A stretch of 64,000 bases of DNA. Origin: Undibacterium piscinae (GTDB taxonomy: Bacteria > Pseudomonadota > Gammaproteobacteria > Burkholderiales > Burkholderiaceae_D). Where the stretch lies: the NCBI GenBank assembly GCA_003970805.2, contig CP051152.1:2170001-2234000 (forward strand). Direction: 5' to 3'. How positions within the stretch are numbered: the first letter of the stretch is position 1; each line of letters opens with the position of its first letter. The position numbers and the translations under genes are program-made. Below the pieces are notes generated by a model. That model was not told the DNA's origin. It did not search any database and saw nothing but the letters and a program-made list of their open reading frames with translations. Positions 46,242-57,342 of the stretch are shown piece by piece.

Positions 46242-46420
46242 ACTAGCGCCCTATTGGAGACAGGCGGGGTTAAACTCTGCAGTTCCAGTTGCAAAGTTAA
46301 ATGGCGAAATTTGCCATTTACTTTATTAGTAAGGGGAGGATAATGGTTATCGAAGTCAAGAGTTTATAAGACTTAACCGTTATTTGTGTGTATTAACCCG
46401 TTGTATCGAAAGTAAGCGAA

Positions 46421-46876
46421 GTGGCAACTAAATCACCTAAATCGACTGCTACAGTCAGTGCACCCGCAGCCCTACTCACCGAAGAAGAAATTCTGGCCAT
46501 GGGTGAGCAGGACTATATGAACGACGCCCAATTGGCATTTTTTAAAGCTCGTTTACAACAGCTTGAAAAAGATTTGCTTAAGAACGCCGACGAAACAACC
46601 GAGCATCTGCGTGAGACGGTATTGGTACCTGATCCGGCTGATCGTGCCACGATAGAGGAAGAGCATTCCCTGGAATTGCGCACCCGTGATCGTGAACGTA
46701 AGTTGCTGAAAAAAGTTCAGCAATCAATCGCCAGCATTGATGCAGGTGACTACGGCTGGTGCGAAGAAACCGGTGAACCTATCGGTGTTCCACGTCTGGT
46801 AGCGCGTCCGACTGCAAGTTTGTCGCTGGAAGCGCAGCAAAGACGTGAAATGAAGCAAAAGCTGTACGGCGACTGA
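46421..46876 (+). CDS. dksA: RNA polymerase-binding transcription factor DksA (zinc-finger cysteines reduced)
   Basis: This encodes 151 residues from a GTG. It has an N-terminal helix and coiled-coil (DYMNDAQLAFFKARLQQL, then IEEEHSLELRTRDRERKLL) with DPADRAT at the tip, the acidic position that reaches the polymerase active site. The C-terminal globular part reads YGWCEETGEPIGVPRLVARP and keeps one of the four zinc cysteines of E. coli DksA, as in other beta-proteobacterial and C-minus DksA proteins. It works with ppGpp on rRNA and amino-acid promoters. It lies after the zinc-linked genes, and a terminator follows. Confidence 0.93.
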   Translation: MATKSPKSTATVSAPAALLTEEEILAMGEQDYMNDAQLAFFKARLQQLEKDLLKNADETTEHLRETVLVPDPADRATIEEEHSLELRTRDRERKLLKKVQQSIASIDAGDYGWCEETGEPIGVPRLVARPTASLSLEAQQRREMKQKLYGD

Positions 46877-46911
46877 ATAGCTAAATCAGTTTGTACGCGT
46901 TTGTTGATATC

Positions 46912-46943
46912 AAGCGCGCAGTGTCTATCTGCGCGCTTTTTAT
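46912..46943 (+). terminator. Intrinsic terminator after dksA
   Basis: AAGCGCGCAG pairs over 10 bases with CTGCGCGCTT around TGTCTAT, followed by TTTTTA. It starts 36 bases after the dksA stop codon. Confidence 0.9.
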
Positions 46944-47728
46944 TTGCAAAAAAAATGCAACAGAGTTGCAATTTCGCACAATAAATACATACAGTAACTT
47001 AGTCTTCGTTGTTTATAAACGACAAACCACAAACAACAGATGCATCGAGCAAATTCAAGCCCCCATCACCAAGCGCATGTCCTAGAACCAAACGACTAAG
47101 CATAGACAAATTGAATCACTCACTCATCAATTACCGAGCAATGATAACTTGCTTACATCTAGATGCAGATCCGATCCGATCAAGTCACACTTCCGAATTC
47201 TGATAACACTCCCAAATTCCGCGCACACAAATTAAATCTATCATCGATCGATAATTCACATCGATCTAATTATTTTTGATAAGAATTTTCATCCTGTTTT
47301 ATAAAATAAAAACGGATATTCCGCAGACGTGAAAAGCTCCGGCTCAACTGACAAAGTGATACAAATAAGCTTTAAAAATCGGGGGAAATTTGTAATTTTG
47401 TGTAAATTTAAAAAATTAAGACTTTCCAGCCGACTTATAAAGAAAAAATAAATTTCCGATAAAAAATAAACAATAAGCTCTTTTATACTCACTTAGAATA
47501 ATGAAGGGATCAATTAAAGCCATTTAATCAATTCAGGGCTTACCCCTCCGACCACCAAAAAGAAAATATTCTTTCAAGCAATCAATCGAAAAAGTCAGGG
47601 TGGAGACTAACAATAAAGACACGATTCAGACTATACTTTAGGCAGGTAAATGTGATCGGATTCGATCATTGAAATCATTTACAAACACAATAACAAAATA
47701 TACATTTTTATTTACATTCAAGGTCAAC
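46944..47728. other. Long AT-rich region without a gene
   Basis: These 785 bases have no coding frame that I can support and are much richer in A+T than the flanks. Short palindromes occur (GTTTATAAAC at 47011-47020 and ATCGATCGAT near 47243), with A/T runs at 47395-47470. The right end must hold the promoter of the STAS gene. It could contain a small RNA, a relic of decayed DNA or a nucleoid-protein-bound segment. None of these is demonstrable here. Confidence 0.5.
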
Positions 47729-49148
47729 GTGGGGATTTTTTCGCTTTTCGGCAAGAAGAATAATGGTCTGGAGAAAGCTTCCTCAGACAAAACTTCTTCC
47801 AAAAAAACAAGATCCAAAAGTTTAAATAACGCCATTGCTGCGCCGCAGGATGACGAGGCCTTCTCACAATCTGTCATGGCGCAAAGACATATCGCACGCG
47901 CCACGGAACGTAAGATTGATGCAATAGAATTTGAAATGTCCCGGGACATGGGCAGGGCTACCCCCTCCGCTACGCCGGCAACTCCGGCACCGAATAGTCT
48001 TTTAGCCGATGCGATTACCCAAAACCCGATCAGCATAGAACTCGACAACGTAGTCACGATCACGGATTTTCCGGCGACATTACCGGCGAGCGATTTTTTG
48101 TTCAACCAAAGTACGGATATGGCAGCATCTGCGCTGACACACTCCGAATCCGTGCCCTTACTGGAAGAAGCGGCGATTTTATTTGCCAGCGGTCAGAAAG
48201 AAGTCGCGGAGCAGATGCTGCAATCAGCGATACAGGAAGACAATATCGGATCAGCAATCCGGACCGCATGGTATATGCTCTTTGATCTTTATCAAATAAG
48301 CAATGACAAAGTTGCTTTTGAGAAGCTTTCCTTGGAATATGCCAGTACGTTTGAAACCTCGCCCCCGGTATGGGATAGCGCGGCAGCGAAAGCCAAAGAG
48401 TTATCCAATACCAACAACAGTGACGATGTCACGCCGAACCTGACTTTTCCTAGCCAACTTGATGCCAACGTCGTCAAGTTGCTTGGAAAACTGCAAGAAT
48501 TGAGCAAACAAAGCCGTAGTTTGCGTCTGGACTTTACCCGTGTCAAATCAGTGGATCCGGTTGGTTGCGGACTACTATTGCGCACTCTCAACAACCTCAA
48601 GAAAACTAAGCATGAACTTGTTTTGGTTAGCGCCCAGGATCTGACAGAAAAAATTCGCGCCATACTCGAGGTAGGACGCCGCGACGAAACCGAAGCCCCA
48701 TGGCTGCTGTTACTAGAAATATTACAATTGCTGCATTTTGAAAAGGCGTTTGAAGAAACCAGCATCGATTATTGCGTCACCTTCGAGGTCTCCCCTCCGT
48801 CTTTTGAGGCGCCGAAAAATCGCGTCATAACGGCAGCACAAGACTTTAAATTGATTGAAGAAAAATTAAATCATTTTATGATGCCCGCCATCATCGAAGG
48901 CAGAACCGACATCCTGATCAGCCAAATCGCTGAATATGCAAAGTCACATACGACGGTATTCCTTGATTGCTCATTATTAGAGCGCGTCGAATTTGGTGCT
49001 TCCGCCCAATTACTGAGCGGTCTGGTTCCTATCGCGGCGAAAAAAAGAAACCCAGATTCAATTTCACGAAGTTAATCACTTAGTCATGTGCCTGTTCAAC
49101 GCAATGGGCCTGAAAAACGTCGCAGCCATTTTTCCGCGCAAGCGTTAA
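47729..49148 (+). pseudogene. STAS-domain protein, one frameshift near the 3' end
   Basis: A GTG at 47729 (reading GIFSLFGKKN after the start) follows AAGG at 5 bases and is preferred over an ATG 60 bases upstream. The N-terminal 150 residues are low-complexity, then a helical segment follows (LLEEAAILFASGQKEVAEQML), then two STAS-like regions (about 230-350, with LDFTRVKSVDPVGCGLLLRT; and about 385-472, with FLDCSLLERVEFGASAQLL). The frame breaks after PIAAKK: one extra A in an A7 run at 49040-49046 shifts it, and without it the protein continues ETQIQFHEVNHLVMCLFNAM to 49148 (472 residues). STAS domains mediate regulatory protein contacts. The partner is unknown. Confidence 0.78.
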
Positions 49149-49166
49149 AACGCCTAAAGTTACAGC

Positions 49167-49195
49167 CTTGTAATTCGGGGACTACATCCCCACCT
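49167..49195 (+). promoter_or_regulatory. Heat-shock (sigma-32) promoter of hslVU
   Basis: CTTGTAA, 14 bases, then CCCCACCT closely fits the sigma-32 consensus CTTGAAA-N13/15-CCCCATNT. It lies 93 bases upstream of hslV and just behind the STAS gene, which agrees with heat-shock control of HslVU in proteobacteria. Confidence 0.7.
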
Positions 49196-49287
49196 CTGCT
49201 ATATTCAACCATACCCTTGGCAACGCCAGGCATTCATGTCTGGAAAAGCGTTAACGCTAGCCACGGGAACTTTCATTCGAGGATTTC

Positions 49288-49824
49288 ATGGAACAATTTC
49301 ACGGCACCACCATCCTGACTGTGCGACGGGGAAATCTAGTTGCGCTCGGTGGTGATGGTCAAGTCACCTTAGGCAATATTGTCATGAAGGGTACGGCACG
49401 AAAAGTACGCAAGCTGTATCACAATAAGGTACTGGCCGGTTTCGCCGGCGGCACGGCTGATGCCTTTACGCTGATAGAACGTTTTGAAGCAAAATTAGAG
49501 AAGCATCAAGGAAACCTGATGCGCGCCTCGGTAGAATTGGCCAAGGACTGGCGCACTGACCGCATGTTGCGCAGATTAGAGGCCATGTTATTGGTGGCTG
49601 ATCGTGATACGACACTGATCATTACCGGCAACGGGGATGTACTGGAGCCAAATGACGGCATCGGTGCGATAGGTTCTGGCGGTACGTTTGCCCAATCGGC
49701 AGCGATCGCCCTGTTTCAAAATACCGATATGCCAGCCATCGATATCGTGAAGAAATCACTGACCATCGCCGGCGAACTGTGCATTTACACAAATTTGTCA
49801 CACACCATAGAAACACTGGAATAA
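49288..49824 (+). CDS. hslV: ATP-dependent protease subunit HslV
   Basis: This encodes 178 residues. A six-residue propeptide (MEQFHG) precedes TTILTVRRG. Thr7 becomes the N-terminal catalytic nucleophile. The proteasome-beta-like fold is complete ([45 protein letters not shown]). HslV dodecamers degrade proteins fed by the HslU ATPase. It lies behind a sigma-32-type promoter and 80 bases before hslU. Confidence 0.97.
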   Translation: MEQFHGTTILTVRRGNLVALGGDGQVTLGNIVMKGTARKVRKLYHNKVLAGFAGGTADAFTLIERFEAKLEKHQGNLMRASVELAKDWRTDRMLRRLEAMLLVADRDTTLIITGNGDVLEPNDGIGAIGSGGTFAQSAAIALFQNTDMPAIDIVKKSLTIAGELCIYTNLSHTIETLE

Positions 49825-49904
49825 CAGCCGCTTCTGAGTTGTACGGTCAATACAGACCCGCTGAGCGGACACGCTGCCACACGACATTACAGAGATAAAC
49901 GAAT

Positions 49905-51266
<1,362 letters not shown>

Positions 51267-51269
<3 letters not shown>

Positions 51270-51302
51270 CTGCGGTTGTAACTGCGGTTATAACTGCAGA
51301 TT
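51267..51302 (+). repeat. 12-bp tandem repeat starting at the hslU stop codon
   Basis: TAACTGCGGTTG, TAACTGCGGTTA and TAACTGCAGATT follow each other. The first TAA is the hslU stop codon. The array places stop codons in the same frame three times. Confidence 0.75.
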
Positions 51303-51345
51303 CTAATCTCAGCGTAAATGATTGTAGTAAAAACGGAGAACCATC

Positions 51346-51540
51346 ATGGCAAAGAAAACTTTAAGTAGTCGCCAGAAACTGGTTTTCCGTCTTGCGCCAT
51401 CACTGAGTAAACCGCGCAATCCTATCGTCATGGCGGCCCGCCAAAGCGGTGCCGGTAGCCATCAGAAATCGGTCTCGTCGGTGCGGCAAGCGCAGAAACG
51501 GGCACTGAAAAAAATCCTGTTGAAACCCGAACCGGATTAA
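51346..51540 (+). CDS. Small basic protein of unknown function (64 aa)
   Basis: ATG 51346 is preceded by GGAG at 8 bases. The 64 residues are rich in Lys/Arg, Ser and Gln (KKTLSSRQKLVFRLAP, RQAQKRALKKILLK) with no hydrophobic core and a predicted pI far above 10. This suggests nucleic-acid or ribosome contact. I do not recognise the family. It follows hslU by 76 bases and may share its transcript. Confidence 0.65.
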   Translation: MAKKTLSSRQKLVFRLAPSLSKPRNPIVMAARQSGAGSHQKSVSSVRQAQKRALKKILLKPEPD

Positions 51541-51662
51541 ACTCTGTTGTATGCATCTCCCGCCAATTTCTAGGGGCCATCGTGCCGGGAAACAGACGTA
51601 GAAAAAATATCTGCCAACAGCTATACCAAGATCTGCCCCACCCTGTTTCCAGGAGGGCAGAT

Positions 51663-51812
51663 ATGCTCACACGCATGCTCGTCGATGTGGGGATCTCTTA
51701 CTCACCGACACTGGGAGTGAGTAAAACTGCAGAGTTTTTACGCGAAAAAAATGTGCCGGAAACAGTGATTGTACGGGTATTACACCGTCCGCCTAAGCGG
51801 CGAACGGCTTAA
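51663..51812 (+). CDS. Small protein of unknown function (49 aa)
   Basis: The start ATG 51663 is set by a perfect AGGAGG 6 bases upstream. A longer frame from 51582 lacks a ribosome site. The 49 residues MLTRMLVDVGISYSPTLGVS to HRPPKRRTA form an amphipathic segment with a basic tail. No known domain is seen. It ends 26 bases before the convergent gpsA gene. Confidence 0.6.
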   Translation: MLTRMLVDVGISYSPTLGVSKTAEFLREKNVPETVIVRVLHRPPKRRTA

Positions 51813-51838
51813 AAATATCCAACAATAATTCAGAGATG

Positions 51839-52834
51839 TTAGTGAAGTTCCTGCTTGGCATCACGCGCCAGCAAACGCTCTATCATCTGCGGTGCAGAAA
51901 CACCGTCGAATAAGACGCCCGCCACCGCATCGGTAATCGGCATCTCCACCGCCAGACTAGCCGCCAGGGTTTTTACGGCTTGCGCGCAACGCACCCCTTC
52001 CGCTACATGCCCTAATTCCTCGACTATCGTCGCCAGTGACTTGCCCTGTGCCAGCGCCAACCCGACTTTACGGTTACGTGACAAGTCGCCGGTACAGGTG
52101 AGTATCAGATCGCCTACCCCGGTCAAGCCCATCAAGGTTTCATTACGGCCGCCGAGCGCACAACTAAGCCGGCTGATCTCGGCCAGACCGCGCGTCATCA
52201 GGGCGGCACGGGCATTGAGGCCCAAACCAAGGCCGTCTGCGATACCGGTAGCGATCGCCAGAATATTTTTGACGGCACCGCCAACTTCGACACCTACCAC
52301 ATCATCGCTGGAATACACGCGCATCGCATTGCCATGCAGCGCTGTCACGACCTGCTGGCAAAGCGCAGCGGAAGCCGACGCGATAGTCAATGCACAAGGC
52401 AAACCGCGCGCCACTTCCTGCGCAAACGAGGGACCGGAAAGCGCACCTGCCAACACCTGCTCGCCCAACACTTCCCTTACTACCTGATGCGGTAATAACT
52501 GACTACCCTCTTCAAAACCCTTACACAGCCAGACGATCTGTTTGATCCCATAAGGCCGGCACTGCTGCAGTGTCGGGCGCAGTCCGGACACCGAAGTGCC
52601 AATAATTAGCAAGCCTTGATCCTGTACATGGCGCAAGGCCAGATCAAAATCGGCACTCGCCTGTATCGAAGGCGGTAAGCTAAAGCCTGGCAGGTAATCC
52701 TGATTGCTGCGCTCCGTCTGCATACGCTGCATCATTTCGGGATTGCGCCCCCACAAAACCACCTCATTTTTGGATGCCAGAGAAAGTGCCAATGCCGTGC
52801 CCCAGGCACCTGCACCAAGTATCGTAATTTTCAT
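51839..52834 (-). CDS. gpsA: NAD(P)-dependent glycerol-3-phosphate dehydrogenase
   Basis: This encodes 331 residues. It has a Rossmann N-terminus [18 protein letters not shown], the catalytic lysine in [27 protein letters not shown], and [17 protein letters not shown] with the substrate-binding Arg. It reduces dihydroxyacetone phosphate to sn-glycerol 3-phosphate for phospholipid synthesis. It belongs to the leftward block rhodanese-grxC-secB-(SH3)-gpsA usual in Burkholderiales. A bidirectional terminator separates it from the SH3 gene. Confidence 0.96.
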   Translation of the reverse strand: MKITILGAGAWGTALALSLASKNEVVLWGRNPEMMQRMQTERSNQDYLPGFSLPPSIQASADFDLALRHVQDQGLLIIGTSVSGLRPTLQQCRPYGIKQIVWLCKGFEEGSQLLPHQVVREVLGEQVLAGALSGPSFAQEVARGLPCALTIASASAALCQQVVTALHGNAMRVYSSDDVVGVEVGGAVKNILAIATGIADGLGLGLNARAALMTRGLAEISRLSCALGGRNETLMGLTGVGDLILTCTGDLSRNRKVGLALAQGKSLATIVEELGHVAEGVRCAQAVKTLAASLAVEMPITDAVAGVLFDGVSAPQMIERLLARDAKQELH

Positions 52835-53004
52835 ATCTAGACCTGCGCTGATAAACAGCTCGCGTAAACCAAAATGGAAGTATAAATCCTAATGACAAAA
52901 ACACCCCGGAGATTTAACTCAATATACTCATCCCAGTATATTTCCGAGTCACCCTTTGCGCTTGTGCAGCGAGGTAATCGAAAGGAGTAATTGATGGAGT
53001 ATAT

Positions 53005-53034
53005 AAAAAAAGGACAGAAAACTGTCCTTTTTTT
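53005..53034. terminator. Bidirectional intrinsic terminator between SH3 gene and gpsA
   Basis: AAAAAAGGACAG pairs with CTGTCCTTTTTT around a loop of five A, with A- and T-runs on both sides, so it can end transcripts on either strand. It mainly serves the SH3-domain gene. Confidence 0.9.
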
Positions 53035-53059
53035 AAAATAGCTCAGCCTGCACTGTACT

Positions 53060-53506
53060 TTAGATACCCCAGACTTCAGAGACCTTGACGTAACCAAGCT
53101 GACCGTCCTTGTGCTTGACCTTGAGCCAACCACCAGACACCGGCTCAGCCATTTCCAATAAAACGTTTTTGTCTGCGCTAAATACCAAGGAAGAAGACTC
53201 ATCGGCTGCGACGCGCACCTTGGCATTGGCCACCCGGACGATGACATTGCGTCTGGCCACCAGTTCCTTCGATTCGACCCAGCTCAGATCACCGCTCACG
53301 TCACGTACCTTACTCCAGGTACCGTAAGTGAGTATCACCTCAACCGGCATGCCGCGCGGGGCGACATATAACTTACTGCCTTTAGCCGAAGGCGCATCAT
53401 ACAAAATCACGGGGGATGCGCCTACCGCCTTGAATTCCAGCGCATGCGCCAGTCCGCCAAGCAAGCTCAGAGTAACAAAAACCAGAGGGGAAAGACGAGG
53501 CATCAT
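53060..53506 (-). CDS. SH3-domain exported protein
   Basis: This encodes 148 residues with a signal peptide (PLVFVTLSLLGGLAHA), followed by two bacterial SH3-like repeats (about 25-85, YDAPSAKGSKLYVAPRGMPV to DLSWVESKELV; and about 88-146, ANAKVRVAADESSSLVFSAD to GQLGYVKVSEVWGI). Such domains bind cell-wall peptides or proteins in the periplasm. The gene sits between secB and gpsA. Confidence 0.85.
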   Translation of the reverse strand: MMPRLSPLVFVTLSLLGGLAHALEFKAVGASPVILYDAPSAKGSKLYVAPRGMPVEVILTYGTWSKVRDVSGDLSWVESKELVARRNVIVRVANAKVRVAADESSSLVFSADKNVLLEMAEPVSGGWLKVKHKDGQLGYVKVSEVWGI

Positions 53507-53618
53507 GGTAGATCCTGAAGCTAAATCGCCCTAGTCACATGGCTAAGGCGATCATTCATAATTAAGCGCGTACTAAGTTATAGCAAACTGCACTTAATTC
53601 GCAGAGAAAATAGAAAAC

Positions 53619-54114
53619 TTAGTGCGTAGTTGCCGGTGCAGCCTGATCACCTGCTTCTGCCAGCAATTTTGCCTGCTGCTCAGCAACGTTTTGCAAACGC
53701 TGTTGATAGAAAGCCTCAAAATTGATTTCGGTCAGATGAATCGGTGGGAAGCCGGCACGAGTGATGGCATCAGCGATGTTCGAACGCAGGTAAGGATACA
53801 AAATATTCGGACAACCTATGCCCAGCAACGGATCGAGTTGGTCTGTAGGAATATTGCGCGCTTCAAATATACCGGCTTGCTTGCCTTCTACCAGGAACGC
53901 AACTTTATCATTGATTTTTTGCGGTAACAGTCACTGTCACTGTCGACTCCACTACGCCTTCAGCCAATTGCTCTGCGCCTACATCGAGGGAAACTTCTAT
54001 CGTCGGAGCTTCTTGCTCCAAAAAGATTCCTGGCGAATTTGGCTGTTCAAGCGACAAATCTTTCAGATAAACGCGTTGAATTTGAAATACGGGCTGCAGA
54101 TTTTCGTCAGACAT
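53619..54114 (-). pseudogene. secB: Protein-export chaperone SecB, one frameshift
   Basis: ATG 54114 reads [20 protein letters not shown] and then [17 protein letters not shown], the SecB peptide-binding core, but ends at [12 protein letters not shown]. With one A fewer in the run at 53925-53930 it continues [20 protein letters not shown] through [17 protein letters not shown] to the usual end at 53619, 164 residues in all. SecB tetramers hold preproteins unfolded for SecA. As written, the dimer/tetramer interface and SecA-binding tail are lost. The indel is in a homopolymer, so sequence error is likely. Confidence 0.9.
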
Positions 54115-54296
54115 GTGAGGCTTTCTAAAAATTCTAAGGGATTAATATAGGAATTCGATTGGACTGCGATTGGACTTCGATTCAACAACGGCCAAACAAA
54201 ATTGCACTGCAAGTCGATAAGATATGGCTGTTACCAGCCATTTCAAGATCTAGCCGCAATATTTTACAATTTGCTTACACTATCAGCAATCAAGCA

Positions 54297-54560
54297 TTAT
54301 GCGGGGTTAAGCAAAGCGTCGAGCTTGCCGGCCCTATCGAGCGCCGACAAATCGTCAAAGCCTCCCACATGAGTCTCGCCTATGTAAATTTGCGGCACGG
54401 TACGGCGACCGGTCTTTTGCATCATCGCCTCGCGAACCTCAGGATCCAGATCTACCCTGATTTTCTCTATTTCTGCCACGCCCTTAGACTTCAACAAACG
54501 CTCCGCCATTGTGCAATAAGGGCAAACAGCGGTGCTATACATAACAACTTGTACACTCAT
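54297..54560 (-). CDS. grxC: Glutaredoxin 3
   Basis: ATG 54560 (MSVQVVMYSTAVCPYCTMAE) follows AGGAAA at 7 bases. Its 87 residues carry the dithiol active site CPYC, the cis-Pro in RTVPQIYIG and the GSH-binding HVGGFDDL. It reduces disulfides and glutathione mixed disulfides in the cytosol. It lies 13 bases after the restored rhodanese stop and upstream of secB in a leftward block. Confidence 0.95.
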   Translation of the reverse strand: MSVQVVMYSTAVCPYCTMAERLLKSKGVAEIEKIRVDLDPEVREAMMQKTGRRTVPQIYIGETHVGGFDDLSALDRAGKLDALLNPA

Positions 54561-54573
54561 GATCGTTTCCTGT

Positions 54574-54977
54574 TTATTTAACTGTAGGTAAACCTTGCGA
54601 CTTCCATGCCGCAACGCCGCCTTCAAGACTTGACACCTGAGAAAATCCGGCTTTGCTTTAACAAACTCGCTGCGCTGGCAGAACGTACGCCGCGCTCGCA
54701 TACCGTGATCACAGTACTATTCTTGGATTTTTCGATTTCCTTGAGACGCTCCGCCAACTCCGCCAATGGAAATATGTTTTGCGTTCTGTAAATGTCCGCT
54801 GGCAAATTCGGCCGCATTGCGCACATCCAGCACCAGGGTTTTACCTTGATTGATCAACTGGGTTGCTTGCAATTGAGTCACTTTTGCACCGCGACGCTGC
54901 AAGGCAGGAAGCAGCAAAGCCGCGCCTGAAACCAAGGCAATGCCGATGAACCAGATGTTGTCGATAATGAATTTCAC
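54574..54977 (-). pseudogene. Rhodanese-like membrane-anchored protein, two frameshifts
   Basis: ATG 54977 encodes one N-terminal TM helix (NIWFIGIALVSGAALLLPAL), then a rhodanese domain (KTLVLDVRNAAEFASGHLQN). The frame breaks after AKHISIGG. Dropping one G/C near 54763 continues ELAERLKEIEKSKN to the active-site loop VCERGVRS (Cys at the sulfur-carrying position). It breaks again after LLKQ, and dropping one A near 54657 gives AGFSQVSSLEGGVAAWKSQG and a stop at 54574. Restored length is 133 residues. It is a sulfurtransferase-like protein facing the cytoplasm, and is the usual first gene before grxC and secB. Confidence 0.85.
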
Positions 54978-55092
54978 AGTATTCCTGAAGTTTGAATGGT
55001 TATAAAGAAGCTCGTCATTATAAAATAGATGGCGGTACTACATCCGACTCACTTATTTTCTTAATTTATTTCTCACAGAATATCTGCAAATC

Positions 55093-55839
55093 ATGTACAA
55101 AATCGTTTTAATGCGCCACGGCGAATCCACCTGGAACCTAGACAACCGATTCACAGGCTGGACCGATGTCGACCTGACCGAAAAAGGCGTTGCCGAAGCG
55201 CGCGAAGCCGGCAAACTGCTGAAGGAGGCGGGTTTCAGCTTTGACCTGGCCTACACTTCGGTACTCAAACGGGCGATCCGCACGCTGTGGGGCACACTCG
55301 ATGAAATGGATCTGATGTGGCTGCCGGTCATCAATGACTGGCGCCTCAATGAGCGCCACTACGGTGCGCTGCAAGGTTTGAATAAGGCGGAAACTGCCGC
55401 CCAGTATGGTGATGAGCAGGTATTGGTATGGCGCCGCAGCTACGACACGCCGCCTAACCCTCTGGCGGCAGACGATGTCCGTACCTCGTATAACGATCCG
55501 CGCTATGCGGGTTTGCAACGTTCGCAAATTCCATTGACGGAATGCCTGAAAGATACGGTAGAACGCGTGATCCCGGCATGGAATGACTCTATCGCACCGG
55601 CAATTCGCGCCGGCAAGCGCATCATCATTTCCGCGCACGGCAATAGCCTGCGCGCCCTGATCAAGATGCTCGATGGCATCAGTGACGCTGATATCGTCAA
55701 CCTGAACATCCCTAACGGCCGGCCGCTGGTATATGAACTCGACGCCGATCTGAAACCAATCACGCATTACTACCTTGGCGACCAGGAAGCGATTGCCGCC
55801 GCCCTGCAAGCGGTTGCCAGCCAGGGAAAAGCCAAATAA
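55093..55839 (+). CDS. gpmA: 2,3-bisphosphoglycerate-dependent phosphoglycerate mutase
   Basis: This encodes 248 residues. The phospho-acceptor His9 is in [10 protein letters not shown], and [10 protein letters not shown], the SVLKRAIRT and [10 protein letters not shown] segments and the second histidine in [10 protein letters not shown] follow. It interconverts 3- and 2-phosphoglycerate in glycolysis. It is divergent from the rhodanese gene with a 115-base spacer and is followed closely by the EnvC-like gene. Confidence 0.97.
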   Translation: MYKIVLMRHGESTWNLDNRFTGWTDVDLTEKGVAEAREAGKLLKEAGFSFDLAYTSVLKRAIRTLWGTLDEMDLMWLPVINDWRLNERHYGALQGLNKAETAAQYGDEQVLVWRRSYDTPPNPLAADDVRTSYNDPRYAGLQRSQIPLTECLKDTVERVIPAWNDSIAPAIRAGKRIIISAHGNSLRALIKMLDGISDADIVNLNIPNGRPLVYELDADLKPITHYYLGDQEAIAAALQAVASQGKAK

Positions 55840-55847
55840 TTACCTTG

Positions 55848-57240
55848 ATGCCGTACTTGCAACAACTTAGGCGCAGCCCGCTGCTGCTGCGCCTGCTCTC
55901 GTCCCTGCTGTTGGCAGGGACGTTTTCTCACGCCCAGGCCAACAACACGCCACGCGCAGCGCAAAAAAAAACAAGTGGAAGCCGAGCGCGCCGAATTACA
56001 GCAAAAACTCAAAGCGCTGAAAACCGACATCAACAAGACCGAGTCGGCGAAAGATAAGGCCAGCGATGCCCTCGAGGACTCCGAACAAGCCATTTCGGAC
56101 GCCAATCGTTCCTTACGCGAATTGCAGGCCGAGCAAAATCAAACCACCGACAAACTAAGCCAGCTAAAAGAGCAGCAAGCGCAATTAAGCCTCAAGGTCG
56201 AGAAGCAGAAAAAACAATTATCGGATTTTTTACGTCGTCAATACATGCGCGGCGATAGTGACCGCATTAAATTGCTGCTATCGGGTGATAATCCGAACCG
56301 CATCAACCGCGAGTTGCAATACATGAGCTACGTCTCCCAGACGCAGGCCAAAATGATTGCCGGACTGCGTTCCAGTCTGGCGGCCATAGAAATAAACACG
56401 CAGGAAGCGCAAGACGCCAAAGATGACCTGGATGACATTGCCCGGGAAGAGCGCGAACACAAAGCCCTGCTGGAGACCGAGAAGAAACGCCGCGCCACTT
56501 TACTGACGCAACTGGCCGACAAGCTGCATGCGCAAAAAAAAGAAGCGGATAACCTACAAAAAAATGAACAAAGATTAACTAGCCTGGTCTCACGCTTGAA
56601 TCAGATTATGGAAGAGCAGGCAAAAGCCGATCTTGCCAAAGCGGCGCAAGTGGAAAAACAGCGCCAGGAAAAACTGGCTGCGGAAAAAGCCCGCCAAGAA
56701 AAAGAAAAACAGAACGCCCAACAAACCAAGCCCAACGGAAAATCAGGCAAGATCAACAATCGTAATACGATTGACGCCGATGAACCGCCGGCTAAAGTGG
56801 CAATGAAAGTGGACGCGACTCCGGTTGCCACCGGCAATGACGGCAGTGAATTTAGAAGCCTCAAAGGCAGCCTGCGTTTGCCGGTAAAAGGTGAACTGAT
56901 TGCCAAATTTGGCAGTAAGCGCGGTGACGGGCCAAGCTGGAAAGGCCTGTTCATCAAAGCGACTGAAGGTGCTGAAATCAAGGCGATTGCTGCCGGAAAA
57001 GTGGTTTTTGCCGAGTGGCTGCGCGGATTCGGCAATATGATCATCGTCGATCACGGTGGCCAGTACCTAAGCTTGTACAGCAATAATCAGGCGGTATTCA
57101 AGCGTGCAGGTGACAGCGTCAGAACCGGTGACGTAATTGCCAGCGCAGGCAATAGCGGTGGCAATGAGGAATCAGGTTTATACTTTGAGCTAAGACATCA
57201 GGGGCGGGTATTTGACCCTTTGAGCTGGGTCGGTAAATAG
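55848..57240 (+). pseudogene. EnvC/NlpD-like murein hydrolase activator (M23 family), frameshift in A9 tract
   Basis: ATG 55848 encodes a signal peptide (LLLRLLSSLLLAGTFSHAQA), then AAQKK. An A9 tract at 55963-55971 shifts the frame. With eight A the protein continues KQVEAERAELQQKLKAL without a break. Long coiled coils follow (about 35-245), then a degenerate LytM/M23 domain at the C-terminus (FGSKRGDGPSWKGLFIKA, MIIVDHGGQYLSLY, NEESGLYFELR). Restored length is 463 residues. EnvC-type proteins activate amidases at the division septum. As written, the mature part lacks an export signal. The gene lies 8 bases after gpmA and is probably cotranscribed. Confidence 0.87.
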
Positions 57241-57342
57241 CCACGGTTCCGGCAAACAGAACCGCCCGGCACGATAGCGCTTGAGAGCGACATAGAGAGC
57301 AGCATAGAGAACAGCGGGAAGCTCCCGCAACAAAGGTGAGAC

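Noticed and set aside
46891..47203. Two 64-codon frames after dksA
   Set aside because: The first spans the dksA terminator. Both are in AT-rich sequence without ribosome sites.
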